Source: Bradyrhizobium sp. SRS-191
GTDB lineage: Bacteria; Pseudomonadota; Alphaproteobacteria; Rhizobiales; Xanthobacteraceae
Length of the DNA stretch: 64,000 nucleotides
Direction: 5' to 3'
Assembly (NCBI RefSeq): GCF_024586915.1
Contig: NZ_JANBVS010000003.1
Coordinates: forward strand, 124,001 to 188,000
Positions 26,701 to 34,794 of this stretch are shown in pieces. Each line of letters opens with the position of its first letter. Position 1 is the stretch's first letter. The notes under the pieces were generated by a model, which was not told the DNA's origin, ran no database searches, and saw nothing but the letters and a program-made list of their open reading frames with translations. A program made the position numbers and the translations under genes.

Positions 26701-27579
26701 ATGACGGGTCTCGTCTCCCCGCAGCACACACAGCTGGCTCGCCCGGTCGAGCTTGCGGCAGCCTCTGCCCTGCGCAGCCAGGCGACGCCGCGGCGATGGG
26801 GACGCCGATTGTACCTGGCAGCGAACATCGCGATTCTCACCTTCCTGCTGGCGCCGATCGCGATCGTCATCGTGTTCGCGCTCAACCCCACGCCGTTCAT
26901 CCAGTTTCCGCCGGTCGGCGTTTCGCTGCGCTGGTTCGAGAAGTTCTTCGCCTCGCGCGACTTCATGCAAGCGCTGCTGTTCAGCCTCGAGGTCGCCGCG
27001 ATGACGACGGTTGCCGCGACTGTGCTCGGCGCGTCCGCGGCGCTCGCCATCGCCCGCGGCAATCTGCCCGGCTCGCGGCTGATCGTCGCGACCATGCTGT
27101 CGCCGTTGATGCTGCCGGCGATCCTCACCGGACTGGCGCTGTTCCAGTCCTACGTCCTGCTCGATGTCGGTCGTCCCGTGTGGGGCCTCGTCGCGGGGCA
27201 CACGCTGGTGACGATCCCCTATGTCGTCCGCACCACGCTCGCCGTGCTGCATAATTTCGACGTGCGGCTGGAGGAAGCCGCGCAGAACCTCGGCGCCAGC
27301 CCGGCGCGGACGTTCGTCGAGGTCACGCTGCCACTGGTGAAGCCCGGCGTGATGGCAGGCGGGATCTTCGCCTTCATCGTCTCGTTCGATCAGTTTCCGG
27401 TTTCGCTGTTCCTGGTCGCGCCCGGCAGCGAGACACTGCCGATCACGCTGTTCAACTATCTCAAATTCGACCTCGACGGCACCATCGGCGCCGCCTCGGT
27501 CGTCTCGATCCTGCTCGCCTTCTTGGTCGTCATCGCGCTCGATCGTACCGTTGGCCTGCGCTCCTACGTGAAACTCTGA
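26701..27579 (+). CDS. ABC transporter permease, PotC type
   Basis: A 292-residue membrane protein with an EAA loop (AAQNLGASPARTFVEVTLPL) and a 35-residue cytoplasmic tail before the first helix. ATG at 26701 is preferred, with GAGG six bases upstream; a GTG four codons earlier overlaps the preceding stop and is the alternative. It partners the PotB-type permease. The gene after it overlaps or nearly overlaps, so the whole transporter is one translational unit. Confidence 0.88.
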   Translation: MTGLVSPQHTQLARPVELAAASALRSQATPRRWGRRLYLAANIAILTFLLAPIAIVIVFALNPTPFIQFPPVGVSLRWFEKFFASRDFMQALLFSLEVAAMTTVAATVLGASAALAIARGNLPGSRLIVATMLSPLMLPAILTGLALFQSYVLLDVGRPVWGLVAGHTLVTIPYVVRTTLAVLHNFDVRLEEAAQNLGASPARTFVEVTLPLVKPGVMAGGIFAFIVSFDQFPVSLFLVAPGSETLPITLFNYLKFDLDGTIGAASVVSILLAFLVVIALDRTVGLRSYVKL

Positions 27580-27593
27580 TGGAGACTTTCGAC

Positions 27594-28658
27594 ATGACCG
27601 CCTCATCGCGTCGCTTCACTCTCAGCCGCCGGCGCCTGCTGACCGGCGCGGCCTCGCTCGGTGCCGGTGTGATCGCGGCACCTTACGTCGCACGCGCCGA
27701 GGAGCCGGTGCTGAACGTCACAGGCTGGGGCGGCAAATGGGGCGAGGTGATGAAGGCCGAGATCGGCCCCGCCTTCGAGACCGAGTTCAAGTGCAAACTC
27801 AAGACCGACACCGCCCTGCCGTTCCTGCCGAAGCTGCAGGCGAGTTCGCGCTCCGCGCCGATCTACGACGTGCTGCACACCAACTCCAACGAGCAATGGG
27901 CGGCCGTGGAGATGGGCCTCGTGGAGCCGAAGGTCGATCCGAAGCTGGTGCCGAACATGGCGGACCTCTATCCCTACGCCGTCAGCGACAAGATCGTCGG
28001 CGTCTGCATCTTCACCAGCGCCATCGGCCTGGGGATGCGCACCGACAAGGGCTATGCCAACATCTCCTCCTGGAAGGAGCTGTGGGACGCGAAGTACAAC
28101 GGGGTGCGCGGCGGCTACGTCATCCCGGTCAACAGCCTGGGCCAGGCCTTCCTGATGATGTGCGGCACGCTCTACGGCAAGGGCCAGACCGATCTCGACG
28201 CGGCCTACGCCGCGCTGGAGAAGCTGAAGCCGATCAAGCTCGTCGACTTCACCGGCGCGATGGAGAAGCTGTTCCTCTCGGGCGAGGTCGGACTCGGCGT
28301 GATCCATGATTCCGGCATCTACCGCTACGACGGGCAGAACCAGCCGATCGACTTCGTCACGCCGAGCGAGGGCGTGCTGTCGCTGGAGCAGGTGCTGAGC
28401 ATCACGCCGGGCAGCAAGGTCAAGGAGCTCGGCAACGCCTATATCAACTACATGCTGCGCCCAGACGTTCAAAAGCGCCTCGCCGAGACCGTGTGGTATT
28501 CGCCGGCCAACAAGAGGGTGAAGCTCGACGCCAAGTACGACGCGAAGCTGCTGACCACGCCGGAGAAGGTCAGCAAGCTGATCCAGGTCGACTGGAAATG
28601 GTACAACGCGCAGAAGGACGAGATCGACAGCCGGGTCAACCGGATCTTCCGCGCATGA
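27594..28658 (+). CDS. Extracellular solute-binding protein, PotD type, Tat-exported
   Basis: A 354-residue binding protein. The N-terminus has a twin-arginine motif (SRRRLLTGAASLGAG) and cleavage near VARA-EE, so export through Tat is likely. The mature part is a type II periplasmic binding fold (LNVTGWGGKWGEVMKAEI; SLGQAFLMMCGTLYG). ATG at 27594 has GGAG nine bases before it; an ATG at 27579 overlapping the previous stop is the alternative start. Absence of an obvious acidic polyamine pocket cannot be judged by eye. It serves the permeases upstream and the ATPase downstream. Confidence 0.87.
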   Translation: MTASSRRFTLSRRRLLTGAASLGAGVIAAPYVARAEEPVLNVTGWGGKWGEVMKAEIGPAFETEFKCKLKTDTALPFLPKLQASSRSAPIYDVLHTNSNEQWAAVEMGLVEPKVDPKLVPNMADLYPYAVSDKIVGVCIFTSAIGLGMRTDKGYANISSWKELWDAKYNGVRGGYVIPVNSLGQAFLMMCGTLYGKGQTDLDAAYAALEKLKPIKLVDFTGAMEKLFLSGEVGLGVIHDSGIYRYDGQNQPIDFVTPSEGVLSLEQVLSITPGSKVKELGNAYINYMLRPDVQKRLAETVWYSPANKRVKLDAKYDAKLLTTPEKVSKLIQVDWKWYNAQKDEIDSRVNRIFRA

Positions 28659-29743
28659 GCGCTGCGATCGAAATCGCAGGTGTCAGCAAGGTCTATGACG
28701 GCGGCGTTCGCGCCGTCGACACGGTTGCCATGGACATCCGGCCGGGCGAGTTCTTCTCGCTGCTCGGCCCCTCCGGCTGCGGCAAGACGACGACATTGCG
28801 CATGATCGCGGGCTTCGACACCCCGAGCTCTGGCGAGATCCGCCTCGACGGTGCCGACATCACCCATGTGCCGGCGCACAAGCGCGACATGGCGATGGTG
28901 TTCCAGAACTACGCGCTGTTTCCGCACCGGACGGTGGCCGAGAACGTCGCCTTCGGCCTGCGCATGCGCAAGGTCGACAAGGCGACGATCGCCGCCAAGG
29001 TGAAGGCCGCGCTGGCGATGGTCGAACTCGCGGGCATGGAGGATCGCAGGCCGGCGCAGCTCTCCGGCGGCCAGCAGCAGCGCGTCGCGCTGGCCCGCGC
29101 CATCGTCATCTCGCCGCGGGTGCTGTTGTGCGACGAGCCGCTCGGCGCGCTCGACAAGAAGCTCCGCCAGCAGATGCAGTTCGAGCTGAAGCAACTGCAA
29201 AAGAACCTGGGCGTGACCCTCGTCTTCGTCACCCACGACCAGGAAGAGGCTCTGGCGATGTCTGATCGCATCGCGGTGATGAACGCCGGCCGCGTCGAGC
29301 AGGTCGGCACGCCGGTCGAGATCTATGACCAGCCACGCACCCGTTTCGTCGCCGACTTCATCGGTGACACCAACATCTTTCGCGGCCAGTGCGTGACCAT
29401 GGACCAGGGCACGGGCATCGCGGTCGGCAACAGTCTCGCGCTGGCGCTGCCCCGGCCTGTTGCCGCCGCGCAAGGCGAAGTTGTTTCGGTCGCCCTGCGG
29501 CCCGAAAAGATCACCATAGCTGCAGCCGATCAGTCGGAGACGAGAAGCAGCGGCACGTCGGCGCGCGGCACGGTGGAGAGCACGAACTTCCTCGGCGGCG
29601 CCGTGCTCTATCGCATCGTGCTCGACGGCGGCCAGCGCGTGCTGGCGCAGCAGCCGAATTCCGGAGCCGGCCCGCTCCATACGCCGGGCCAGGCCGTCGC
29701 GCTCGGCTGGCGGCCGGCCGATCTCGTCATTCTCGAGGATTGA
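28655..29743 (+). CDS. ABC transporter ATPase, PotA type
   Basis: A 362-residue ATPase with Walker [10 protein letters not shown] (residues 38-46), signature LSGGQQQRV, Walker [12 protein letters not shown], and a C-terminal TOBE regulatory domain from about 280. The start overlaps the binding protein stop as ATGA. It energises the PotB/PotC-type permeases. With it the importer is complete: two permeases, one binding protein, one ATPase in the order B-C-D-A. Confidence 0.92.
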   Translation: MSAAIEIAGVSKVYDGGVRAVDTVAMDIRPGEFFSLLGPSGCGKTTTLRMIAGFDTPSSGEIRLDGADITHVPAHKRDMAMVFQNYALFPHRTVAENVAFGLRMRKVDKATIAAKVKAALAMVELAGMEDRRPAQLSGGQQQRVALARAIVISPRVLLCDEPLGALDKKLRQQMQFELKQLQKNLGVTLVFVTHDQEEALAMSDRIAVMNAGRVEQVGTPVEIYDQPRTRFVADFIGDTNIFRGQCVTMDQGTGIAVGNSLALALPRPVAAAQGEVVSVALRPEKITIAAADQSETRSSGTSARGTVESTNFLGGAVLYRIVLDGGQRVLAQQPNSGAGPLHTPGQAVALGWRPADLVILED

Positions 29744-29747
29744 TATT

Positions 29748-30458
29748 TTGAACGTCATGCTTTCATCCCCGTCCCCTGCCCACCGCACCCAACGTCGCAT
29801 GGGCATCGTCGTCATCGGCCAGAGCCCGCGCCCGACGATGGAGGCCGAGATCGCTGCCGTGCTGTCGCCGGGCACGACGATCGAGCTCCGTGGCGCGCTC
29901 GACGGCATGAGCCGTGCCGAGATCGACATGATTCCGCCGATCGATGGTGCCGATGCGCTGTTCACCTTGCTGCCGAACGGCGACAATGTCCGTCTCAGCA
30001 AGAAGGCCGTCGAGACCCGCGCCAATGCGCAGCTCGCAAAGTTTCGCCAGGAGGGCATCGACGTGGTCATGCTCGCCTGCACCGGCAAATTCCCGAATCT
30101 TGCGCCGGAGGGACTCGTCGTCCTGCCTTCGGCCGTGCTGCACAAGATGGTCGAGGCGGTGCTGCCGAAGGGCCGGCTCGGCGTGTTCTCGCCCTTGCCG
30201 GAGCAGACGGCGCTGATTGCCGGGAAATGGCAGCGCGAGGGCGTCGAGGTCGTCGGCGTCACGCTGCAGCCAGGCTCGGATGACGCGACCGTCGATGCAG
30301 CGGCACGCGACATGGCGGCCAGGCAACCCGACCTCGTCGTGCTCGACTGCATGAGCTACTCCAGCGCCAACAAGGCCCGCGTGCGTCGGCATTATCCGGG
30401 CCCCGTGATTCTCTCGATCGCGGCGGCCGCGCGGGTGATCGAGGAGCTCGTGTCGTGA
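29748..30458 (+). CDS. AroM-family protein (Asp/Glu racemase superfamily)
   Basis: A 236-residue protein. It has the AroM N-terminal motif MGIVVIGQSPRPTMEAEI and the cysteine-containing VVMLACTGKFP; a second cysteine lies in VVLDCMSYS. These two cysteines sit where Asp/Glu and hydantoin racemases have their catalytic pair, though AroM itself has no proven reaction. TTG at 29748 is taken as start because GAGGA precedes it by nine bases; ATG at 29757 is possible. Together with the DUF917 and hydantoinase genes behind it, a racemase step on a cyclic amide or amino acid derivative is plausible. Confidence 0.75.
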   Translation: MNVMLSSPSPAHRTQRRMGIVVIGQSPRPTMEAEIAAVLSPGTTIELRGALDGMSRAEIDMIPPIDGADALFTLLPNGDNVRLSKKAVETRANAQLAKFRQEGIDVVMLACTGKFPNLAPEGLVVLPSAVLHKMVEAVLPKGRLGVFSPLPEQTALIAGKWQREGVEVVGVTLQPGSDDATVDAAARDMAARQPDLVVLDCMSYSSANKARVRRHYPGPVILSIAAAARVIEELVS

Positions 30459-31555
30459 GCGCGGTCGACATGAAGACGATCAGCCTCGACGACATCGAGG
30501 CGCTCGCGGTCGGCGCCTGGATTCTCGGCACCGGCGGTGGCGGCAGCCCCTATCTCGGCCTGCTCAATCTGCGCCGGCTCTATGCCCAGGGGCATCGCGT
30601 ACAGCTGATGTCGCCGCTCGATCTCGGCGACGACGACTGGGTCGCGGTGGTCTCCAACATGGGCGCGCCTTTGGTCGGCCAGGAGCGTCTCGCCGACAGC
30701 CGCAGCATCGCGCGCGCCGTGCGCATGCAAGAGGAGATCAACGGCTTCAAATTCCGCGCCGTGATGTCGGTCGAGATCGGCGGCGGCAATGGCATGCAGG
30801 CGCTGATGGCCGCCGCGCATCTGAACATTCCCGTCGTCGACGCCGACTGCATGGGCCGCGCCTTCCCCGAGGCGCAGATGACGTCGGTCGCGATCGGCGA
30901 TCTCAAGCCGTATCCCTGCACCTTGTATGATCCGCGCGGCATCGAGGCCGTCGTCACCAAGGTCCCCTCGTGGAAGTGGATGGAGCGCGCCAGCCGCAAG
31001 ATCTGCGTCGAGATGGGCTCGATCGCCTCGACCAGCAAGGCGCCGCGCACCGGGCGCGAGGTCAAGGACTGGGGCATTCATTTCACCACCACCAAGGCGA
31101 TCGCGATCGGCCGCGCCGTGAACGCCGCCAATAAAAACCATCAGGATCCGATCGCGGCGATCCTCGACTGCGAGGGCGGCCAGCGCTTGTTCAACGGCAA
31201 GATCGTCGACGTGGAGCGCCGCACCACCGAAGGCTTCCTCCGCGGCTCTGCCGTCATCGAGGGTAGCGACGCGGATCGCGGCACGCAGCTCAAGCTGTCG
31301 TTCCAGAACGAATGGATCGTGGCCTGGCGCGGCGATGAGGCGATCGCGATGTCGCCCGATCTGATCTGCGTGCTCGACAGCGTCAACGGCCACGGCATCG
31401 GCACCGAGACCGTGCGCTACGGCCAGCGCGTCACCGTGATCGCCCTGCCCGCGCCCGCCGTGCTGACCAGCCCGCGCGGCCTCGATTTCGTCGGCCCCCG
31501 CGCCTTCGGTTACGACCTCGATTTCCGGTCGCTGTTTGCGACCCCTGGAGCCTAG
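30455..31555 (+). CDS. DUF917 domain protein
   Basis: A 366-residue protein that is DUF917 over its entire length. The glycine-rich N-terminal motif GTGGGGSPYLG and the segment VEIGGGNGMQALMAAAHLNI with PVVDADCMGRAFPE are typical. DUF917 proteins occur next to, or fused with, hydantoinase/oxoprolinase subunits, but their reaction is unknown to me. GTG at 30455 overlaps the AroM stop as GTGA. The next gene starts 3 bp after its stop, which supports a complex of the two products. Confidence 0.85.
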   Translation: MSAVDMKTISLDDIEALAVGAWILGTGGGGSPYLGLLNLRRLYAQGHRVQLMSPLDLGDDDWVAVVSNMGAPLVGQERLADSRSIARAVRMQEEINGFKFRAVMSVEIGGGNGMQALMAAAHLNIPVVDADCMGRAFPEAQMTSVAIGDLKPYPCTLYDPRGIEAVVTKVPSWKWMERASRKICVEMGSIASTSKAPRTGREVKDWGIHFTTTKAIAIGRAVNAANKNHQDPIAAILDCEGGQRLFNGKIVDVERRTTEGFLRGSAVIEGSDADRGTQLKLSFQNEWIVAWRGDEAIAMSPDLICVLDSVNGHGIGTETVRYGQRVTVIALPAPAVLTSPRGLDFVGPRAFGYDLDFRSLFATPGA

Positions 31556-31558
31556 TGA

Positions 31559-33112
31559 ATGAAGCGGATTGGTATTGACGTCGGTGGCACCAACACCGAC
31601 GCGGTCTTGATTGCCGACGACAAGGTTGTTCATTCCGTCAAGGCCGCGACCACCGCCGACGTCACCTCCGGCATTCTCGCCGCGCTGAAGGCCTTGCGCG
31701 AAAATCCCGCAGCGGCCGTGCCGGTCGATGCGGTCGTGATCGGCACCACGCATTTCATCAATGCGGTGGTGCAGCGGCGGCATCTGCACAAGATCGGCGC
31801 GATCCGCATCGGCATGCCCGCCTCCGCCTCGCTGCCGCCGTTCTGCGACTGGCCGGCCGACCTTGCCGAGCTCGTCAGCGGCGAGACGTTCATGCTGGAG
31901 GGCGGCCATGACTATGACGGCCGTCCGTTCATGCCGCTCGACACCGACGGGCTGAAGGCCGCCGCGCGCGCGATCAAGGCCAGGGGCCTACGCTCGGTCG
32001 CGGTCGCCTCGTCGTTCTCGCCGCTCGACCCGAGCTGCGAGATCACGGCGCGGGAGATCTTCGCCGAGATCTGCCCGGACGTGGCGGTCACTCTGTCGCA
32101 TGACCTCGGCCGCATCGGCCTGCTCGAACGCGAGAATGCCGCCCTCCTCAACGCTGCGCTCCATGATCTCGCCGTCACCACCGTCGCCGCCTTCCGCAAG
32201 GCGATCGCCGACTCCGGCATCGATGCGCCGCTGTTCCTGACGCAGAACGACGGCACGGTGATGCAGGCGGAGATCGCGACCGCCTTCCCGGTCATGAGCT
32301 TCGCCTCCGGCGCCACCAATTCGATGCGCGGCGCTGCGTATCTCTCCGGCCTCGACGACGCCATGGTCGTCGACGTCGGCGGCACCACCTCCGACATCGG
32401 CCAGCTCCGCCACGGCTTTCCGCGCGAGGCCAATGCGGTGGTCGAGGTCGGCGGCGTCCGCACGCTGTTCCGGATGCCCGATTTGCTCTCGATCGGCCTC
32501 GGCGGCGGCAGCCACGTCGAGCAGGATCCGGTCCGCGTCGGGCCGGTCAGCGTCGGATACCGGCTGACCTCCGAGGCGCTCGTATTCGGCGGCGACCAGC
32601 TCACCGCGACCGACATCGCGGTCGCCGCAGGGCTGATCGACATCGGCGACCGCGCGCGCGTCGCGCATCTGCCGAAAGCCCTGATCGACGCCGCGCTCGC
32701 GGATGCCCATCGCAAGCTCGAGGGCGACATCGACCGCATGAAGACCGAGGCCGGCGACGTGCCGCTGCTCGCGGTCGGGGGCGGCGCCTTCCTGGTGCCG
32801 GAGCGGCTTGCCGGCATTTCAGAAATCGTCCGCGTCCCGCATGGCGATTGCGCCAACGCGGTCGGTGCCGCCATCGCGCAAGTGTCGGGCGAGGCCGACC
32901 AGGTGTTCCGCGACATGACCCGCGACGAGGCCATCGCGGCCGCCCGCGGCATCGCCGAGGACCGCGCGGTGCAGGCGGGCGCCGAGCGCGGCACGCTCAA
33001 GACGGTCGACGTCGAGGACATGCCGATCGCCTACCTCCCCGGCAATGCGCTGCGCGTCCGTGTCCGCGTCGCCGGCGCCATCGCCGAGCCCGGCATCGGC
33101 GCGGCGGCGTAG
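31559..33112 (+). CDS. Hydantoinase/oxoprolinase family protein (HyuA-like, short form)
   Basis: A 517-residue protein of the ASKHA-type hydantoinase A family. The N-terminal phosphate-binding motif is RIGIDVGGTNTDAVL; a second glycine loop is DVGGTTSDIGQ; GGGSHVEQDPVRVGP is in the core. It is shorter than classical HyuA (about 690 residues), as is usual for DUF917-linked members. ATP-dependent opening of a cyclic amide is the expected chemistry. It ends one base before the convergent nicotinamidase gene. The substrate is presumably what the PotABCD-type importer brings in. Confidence 0.85.
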   Translation: MKRIGIDVGGTNTDAVLIADDKVVHSVKAATTADVTSGILAALKALRENPAAAVPVDAVVIGTTHFINAVVQRRHLHKIGAIRIGMPASASLPPFCDWPADLAELVSGETFMLEGGHDYDGRPFMPLDTDGLKAAARAIKARGLRSVAVASSFSPLDPSCEITAREIFAEICPDVAVTLSHDLGRIGLLERENAALLNAALHDLAVTTVAAFRKAIADSGIDAPLFLTQNDGTVMQAEIATAFPVMSFASGATNSMRGAAYLSGLDDAMVVDVGGTTSDIGQLRHGFPREANAVVEVGGVRTLFRMPDLLSIGLGGGSHVEQDPVRVGPVSVGYRLTSEALVFGGDQLTATDIAVAAGLIDIGDRARVAHLPKALIDAALADAHRKLEGDIDRMKTEAGDVPLLAVGGGAFLVPERLAGISEIVRVPHGDCANAVGAAIAQVSGEADQVFRDMTRDEAIAAARGIAEDRAVQAGAERGTLKTVDVEDMPIAYLPGNALRVRVRVAGAIAEPGIGAAA

Positions 33113-33113
33113 C

Positions 33114-33737
33114 TCATGCCAGCTCCGGCAGCCTGATCACGCCGGCCTCGGCGCCTTCAGCCTGCGCGGCGGCCATCGAGCCGCCGAGGTCGATGCCGCG
33201 GCAGGCGCTGTCGATCACGATCGCCTCGAAGCCGAGCCGGCGCGCGTCGACCGCCGAATAGTGCACGCAAAAATCTGTCGCGAGCCCGGCCAGGAACACC
33301 CGCTTCAGGCCGCGCTCCCGCAAGTATCCGGCGAGCCCGGTCGGCGTGGTCTTGTCGTTCTCGAAGAACGCCGAATAGGAATCGATCGCGGCGCGAAAAC
33401 CCTTGCGGATGATCATCTGCGCCTTGTCGGTCGAAAGCCCAGGATGAAACGCCGCGCCCGGCGTGCCCTGGATGCAGTGATCCGGCCACAATGTCTGCGG
33501 CCCGTAGGGCATCGTGACGCTCTCGAACGGCGCCTTGCCGGGGTGGCTGGAGGCGAACGAGCTGTGCCCCGCCGGATGCCAGTCCTGAGTCAGCACGACG
33601 TGATCGAAGCGTCCGCTCAGCCGGTTGATCACCGGCACCACGGCGTCGCCGTCGGCGACCGCAAGCGCGCCGCCCGGGCAAAAATCATTCTGCACATCGA
33701 TGATGAGCAGCACATCCTCATTGGTCTTGATCTGCAT
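33114..33737 (-). CDS. pncA: Nicotinamidase
   Basis: A 207-residue isochorismatase-fold amidase. The catalytic triad is visible as Asp14 (IIDVQNDFC), Lys112 (RKGF) and Cys157 (ATDFCVHYSA). The metal site is Asp52, His54 and His58 (DWHPAGHSS). This set is specific for nicotinamidase/pyrazinamidase rather than other cysteine hydrolases. It converts nicotinamide to nicotinate and ammonia. An open frame continues 48 codons upstream, but homology starts at ATG 33737. It may serve NAD recycling, and here it would also feed nicotinate to the neighbouring hydroxylase. Confidence 0.92.
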   Translation of the reverse strand: MQIKTNEDVLLIIDVQNDFCPGGALAVADGDAVVPVINRLSGRFDHVVLTQDWHPAGHSSFASSHPGKAPFESVTMPYGPQTLWPDHCIQGTPGAAFHPGLSTDKAQMIIRKGFRAAIDSYSAFFENDKTTPTGLAGYLRERGLKRVFLAGLATDFCVHYSAVDARRLGFEAIVIDSACRGIDLGGSMAAAQAEGAEAGVIRLPELA

Positions 33738-33917
33738 CCCTGTCCGCACCCTTGTCACGAAGCTCCGCCCAGGATGACCTCCGCCCGCGGCGATCTCAAG
33801 CGGCAAGCGCGGACTCGTCCGCCCAAAACCAGCCCCTCCATTTTGGAATCCCTGCCCTGCGGGCGCGGCCTGGAAACGCATGGGGATTCATGGATTCTCC
33901 CAGGCTGGAGAGAGCCG

Positions 33918-34211
33918 ATGCCACCTGCCAATCCGCGCCGCCAGGCGAGCCAGAATCTCGAGCGCTGGGCCATCAGCATCCTGCGCGATGCAGGCGCCAT
34001 CAGCGAATGCGAGGAGCATGGCTGGATGCGCGAGCGCGGCGATCCGTACGCGGTGGCCCGGGCGCGTCGCGCCGCAGGCGACGCTCCGCCGCGCGGCGTC
34101 TGCAGTTCGGACGCAATCGCTGCGATCGACGACGTCCTCGGTGCGATCGGCGACAGCTGTCCCGACTGTTCGACGCGGGACGAAGCGGAAGAATCGCCAC
34201 GATTCAAATAA
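33918..34211 (+). CDS. Small hypothetical protein
   Basis: A 97-residue protein starting at ATG 33918 with GGAGAG just upstream. The N-terminal tail is basic, followed by a helical segment (LERWAISILRDAGAISECEEHGW) and RARRAA. Four cysteines are present, two of them in SCPDCS near the C-terminus. I do not recognise the family; similar small proteins are frequent in Bradyrhizobium. The 180 bp between it and pncA show no other gene. Confidence 0.6.
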   Translation: MPPANPRRQASQNLERWAISILRDAGAISECEEHGWMRERGDPYAVARARRAAGDAPPRGVCSSDAIAAIDDVLGAIGDSCPDCSTRDEAEESPRFK

Positions 34212-34270
34212 GTGATTCCGCCGGCGCCCGAAGATGTTCTAGCCTGAGCACTCAACCGGGAGACGTCGTC

Positions 34271-34519
34271 GTGCTGAAACGTCCGGCCCAATGGATTGTG
34301 CGCAAGCCATGTCCCACCTGCGGACGGCCGCTCGCTCTCCGCGACCGGCAGCACGATGCGACGACTGACCGAAATGCCGATGTCGGACTCGGCGCGACGG
34401 CCAGGCTGCGCGAGGCGATTTGCCCCGTCTGCGACGGCCCTGATCCCCTGCATTCGCCGAAGGCGCTCGGCTGGGCGAGAGGATCGCTGCGGCCGCCGCA
34501 GCGGCCGAAGCCGAACTGA
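34271..34519 (+). CDS. Small zinc-ribbon-like hypothetical protein
   Basis: An 82-residue protein from GTG 34271, supported by GGGAGA seven bases upstream. Two CXXC pairs, Cys14/Cys17 (CPTC) and Cys51/Cys54 (CPVC), could bind one zinc ion. The C-terminus is proline- and arginine-rich. Nothing else is known; it ends 5 bp before the convergent DUF3606 gene. Confidence 0.55.
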   Translation: MLKRPAQWIVRKPCPTCGRPLALRDRQHDATTDRNADVGLGATARLREAICPVCDGPDPLHSPKALGWARGSLRPPQRPKPN

Positions 34520-34524
34520 CGATC

Positions 34525-34719
34525 CTAACGCGCGAGCTTGCGCTCGACCTTCTTGCGGCTGTTGCCGACCTTCTTGACCGCCTTCTTCACGGCGGAAGCC
34601 GAGCGGCCGCTCTTCTTGGCTTCGTAGCGCACTTCGTAGTCCTGACCGCTCGCGACGCGGGCGCGATCCTGCTTGCGTCCGCGCGCCGATTTTGCAGTGG
34701 AGGTTTTCTTCGCTGCCAT
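34525..34719 (-). CDS. DUF3606-type small basic protein
   Basis: A 64-residue, strongly basic protein (MAAKKTSTAKSARGRKQDR; ends in SRKKVERKLAR). The central VASGQDYEVRYEAKK with the following SASAVKKAVKKVG is typical of DUF3606. Such proteins are small stress-induced proteins of unknown role in rhizobia and may bind nucleic acid, given their charge. A consensus EcfG promoter lies 24-49 bp upstream of the ATG, which points to control by the general stress response. Confidence 0.8.
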   Translation of the reverse strand: MAAKKTSTAKSARGRKQDRARVASGQDYEVRYEAKKSGRSASAVKKAVKKVGNSRKKVERKLAR

Positions 34720-34742
34720 GATGCATCTCCTTGTCAGCGCGC

Positions 34743-34768
34743 AACGCGCGAATGAGCCAAGCAGTTCC
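34743..34768 (-). promoter_or_regulatory. EcfG-type promoter of the DUF3606 gene
   Basis: On the minus strand GGAAC (34768-34764) and CGTT (34746-34743) are separated by 17 bases. This is an exact match to the EcfG consensus GGAAC-N16/17-CGTT of alphaproteobacteria. Confidence 0.75.
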
Positions 34769-34794
34769 GCTGCCGACCGGAAGCATCACACAGC

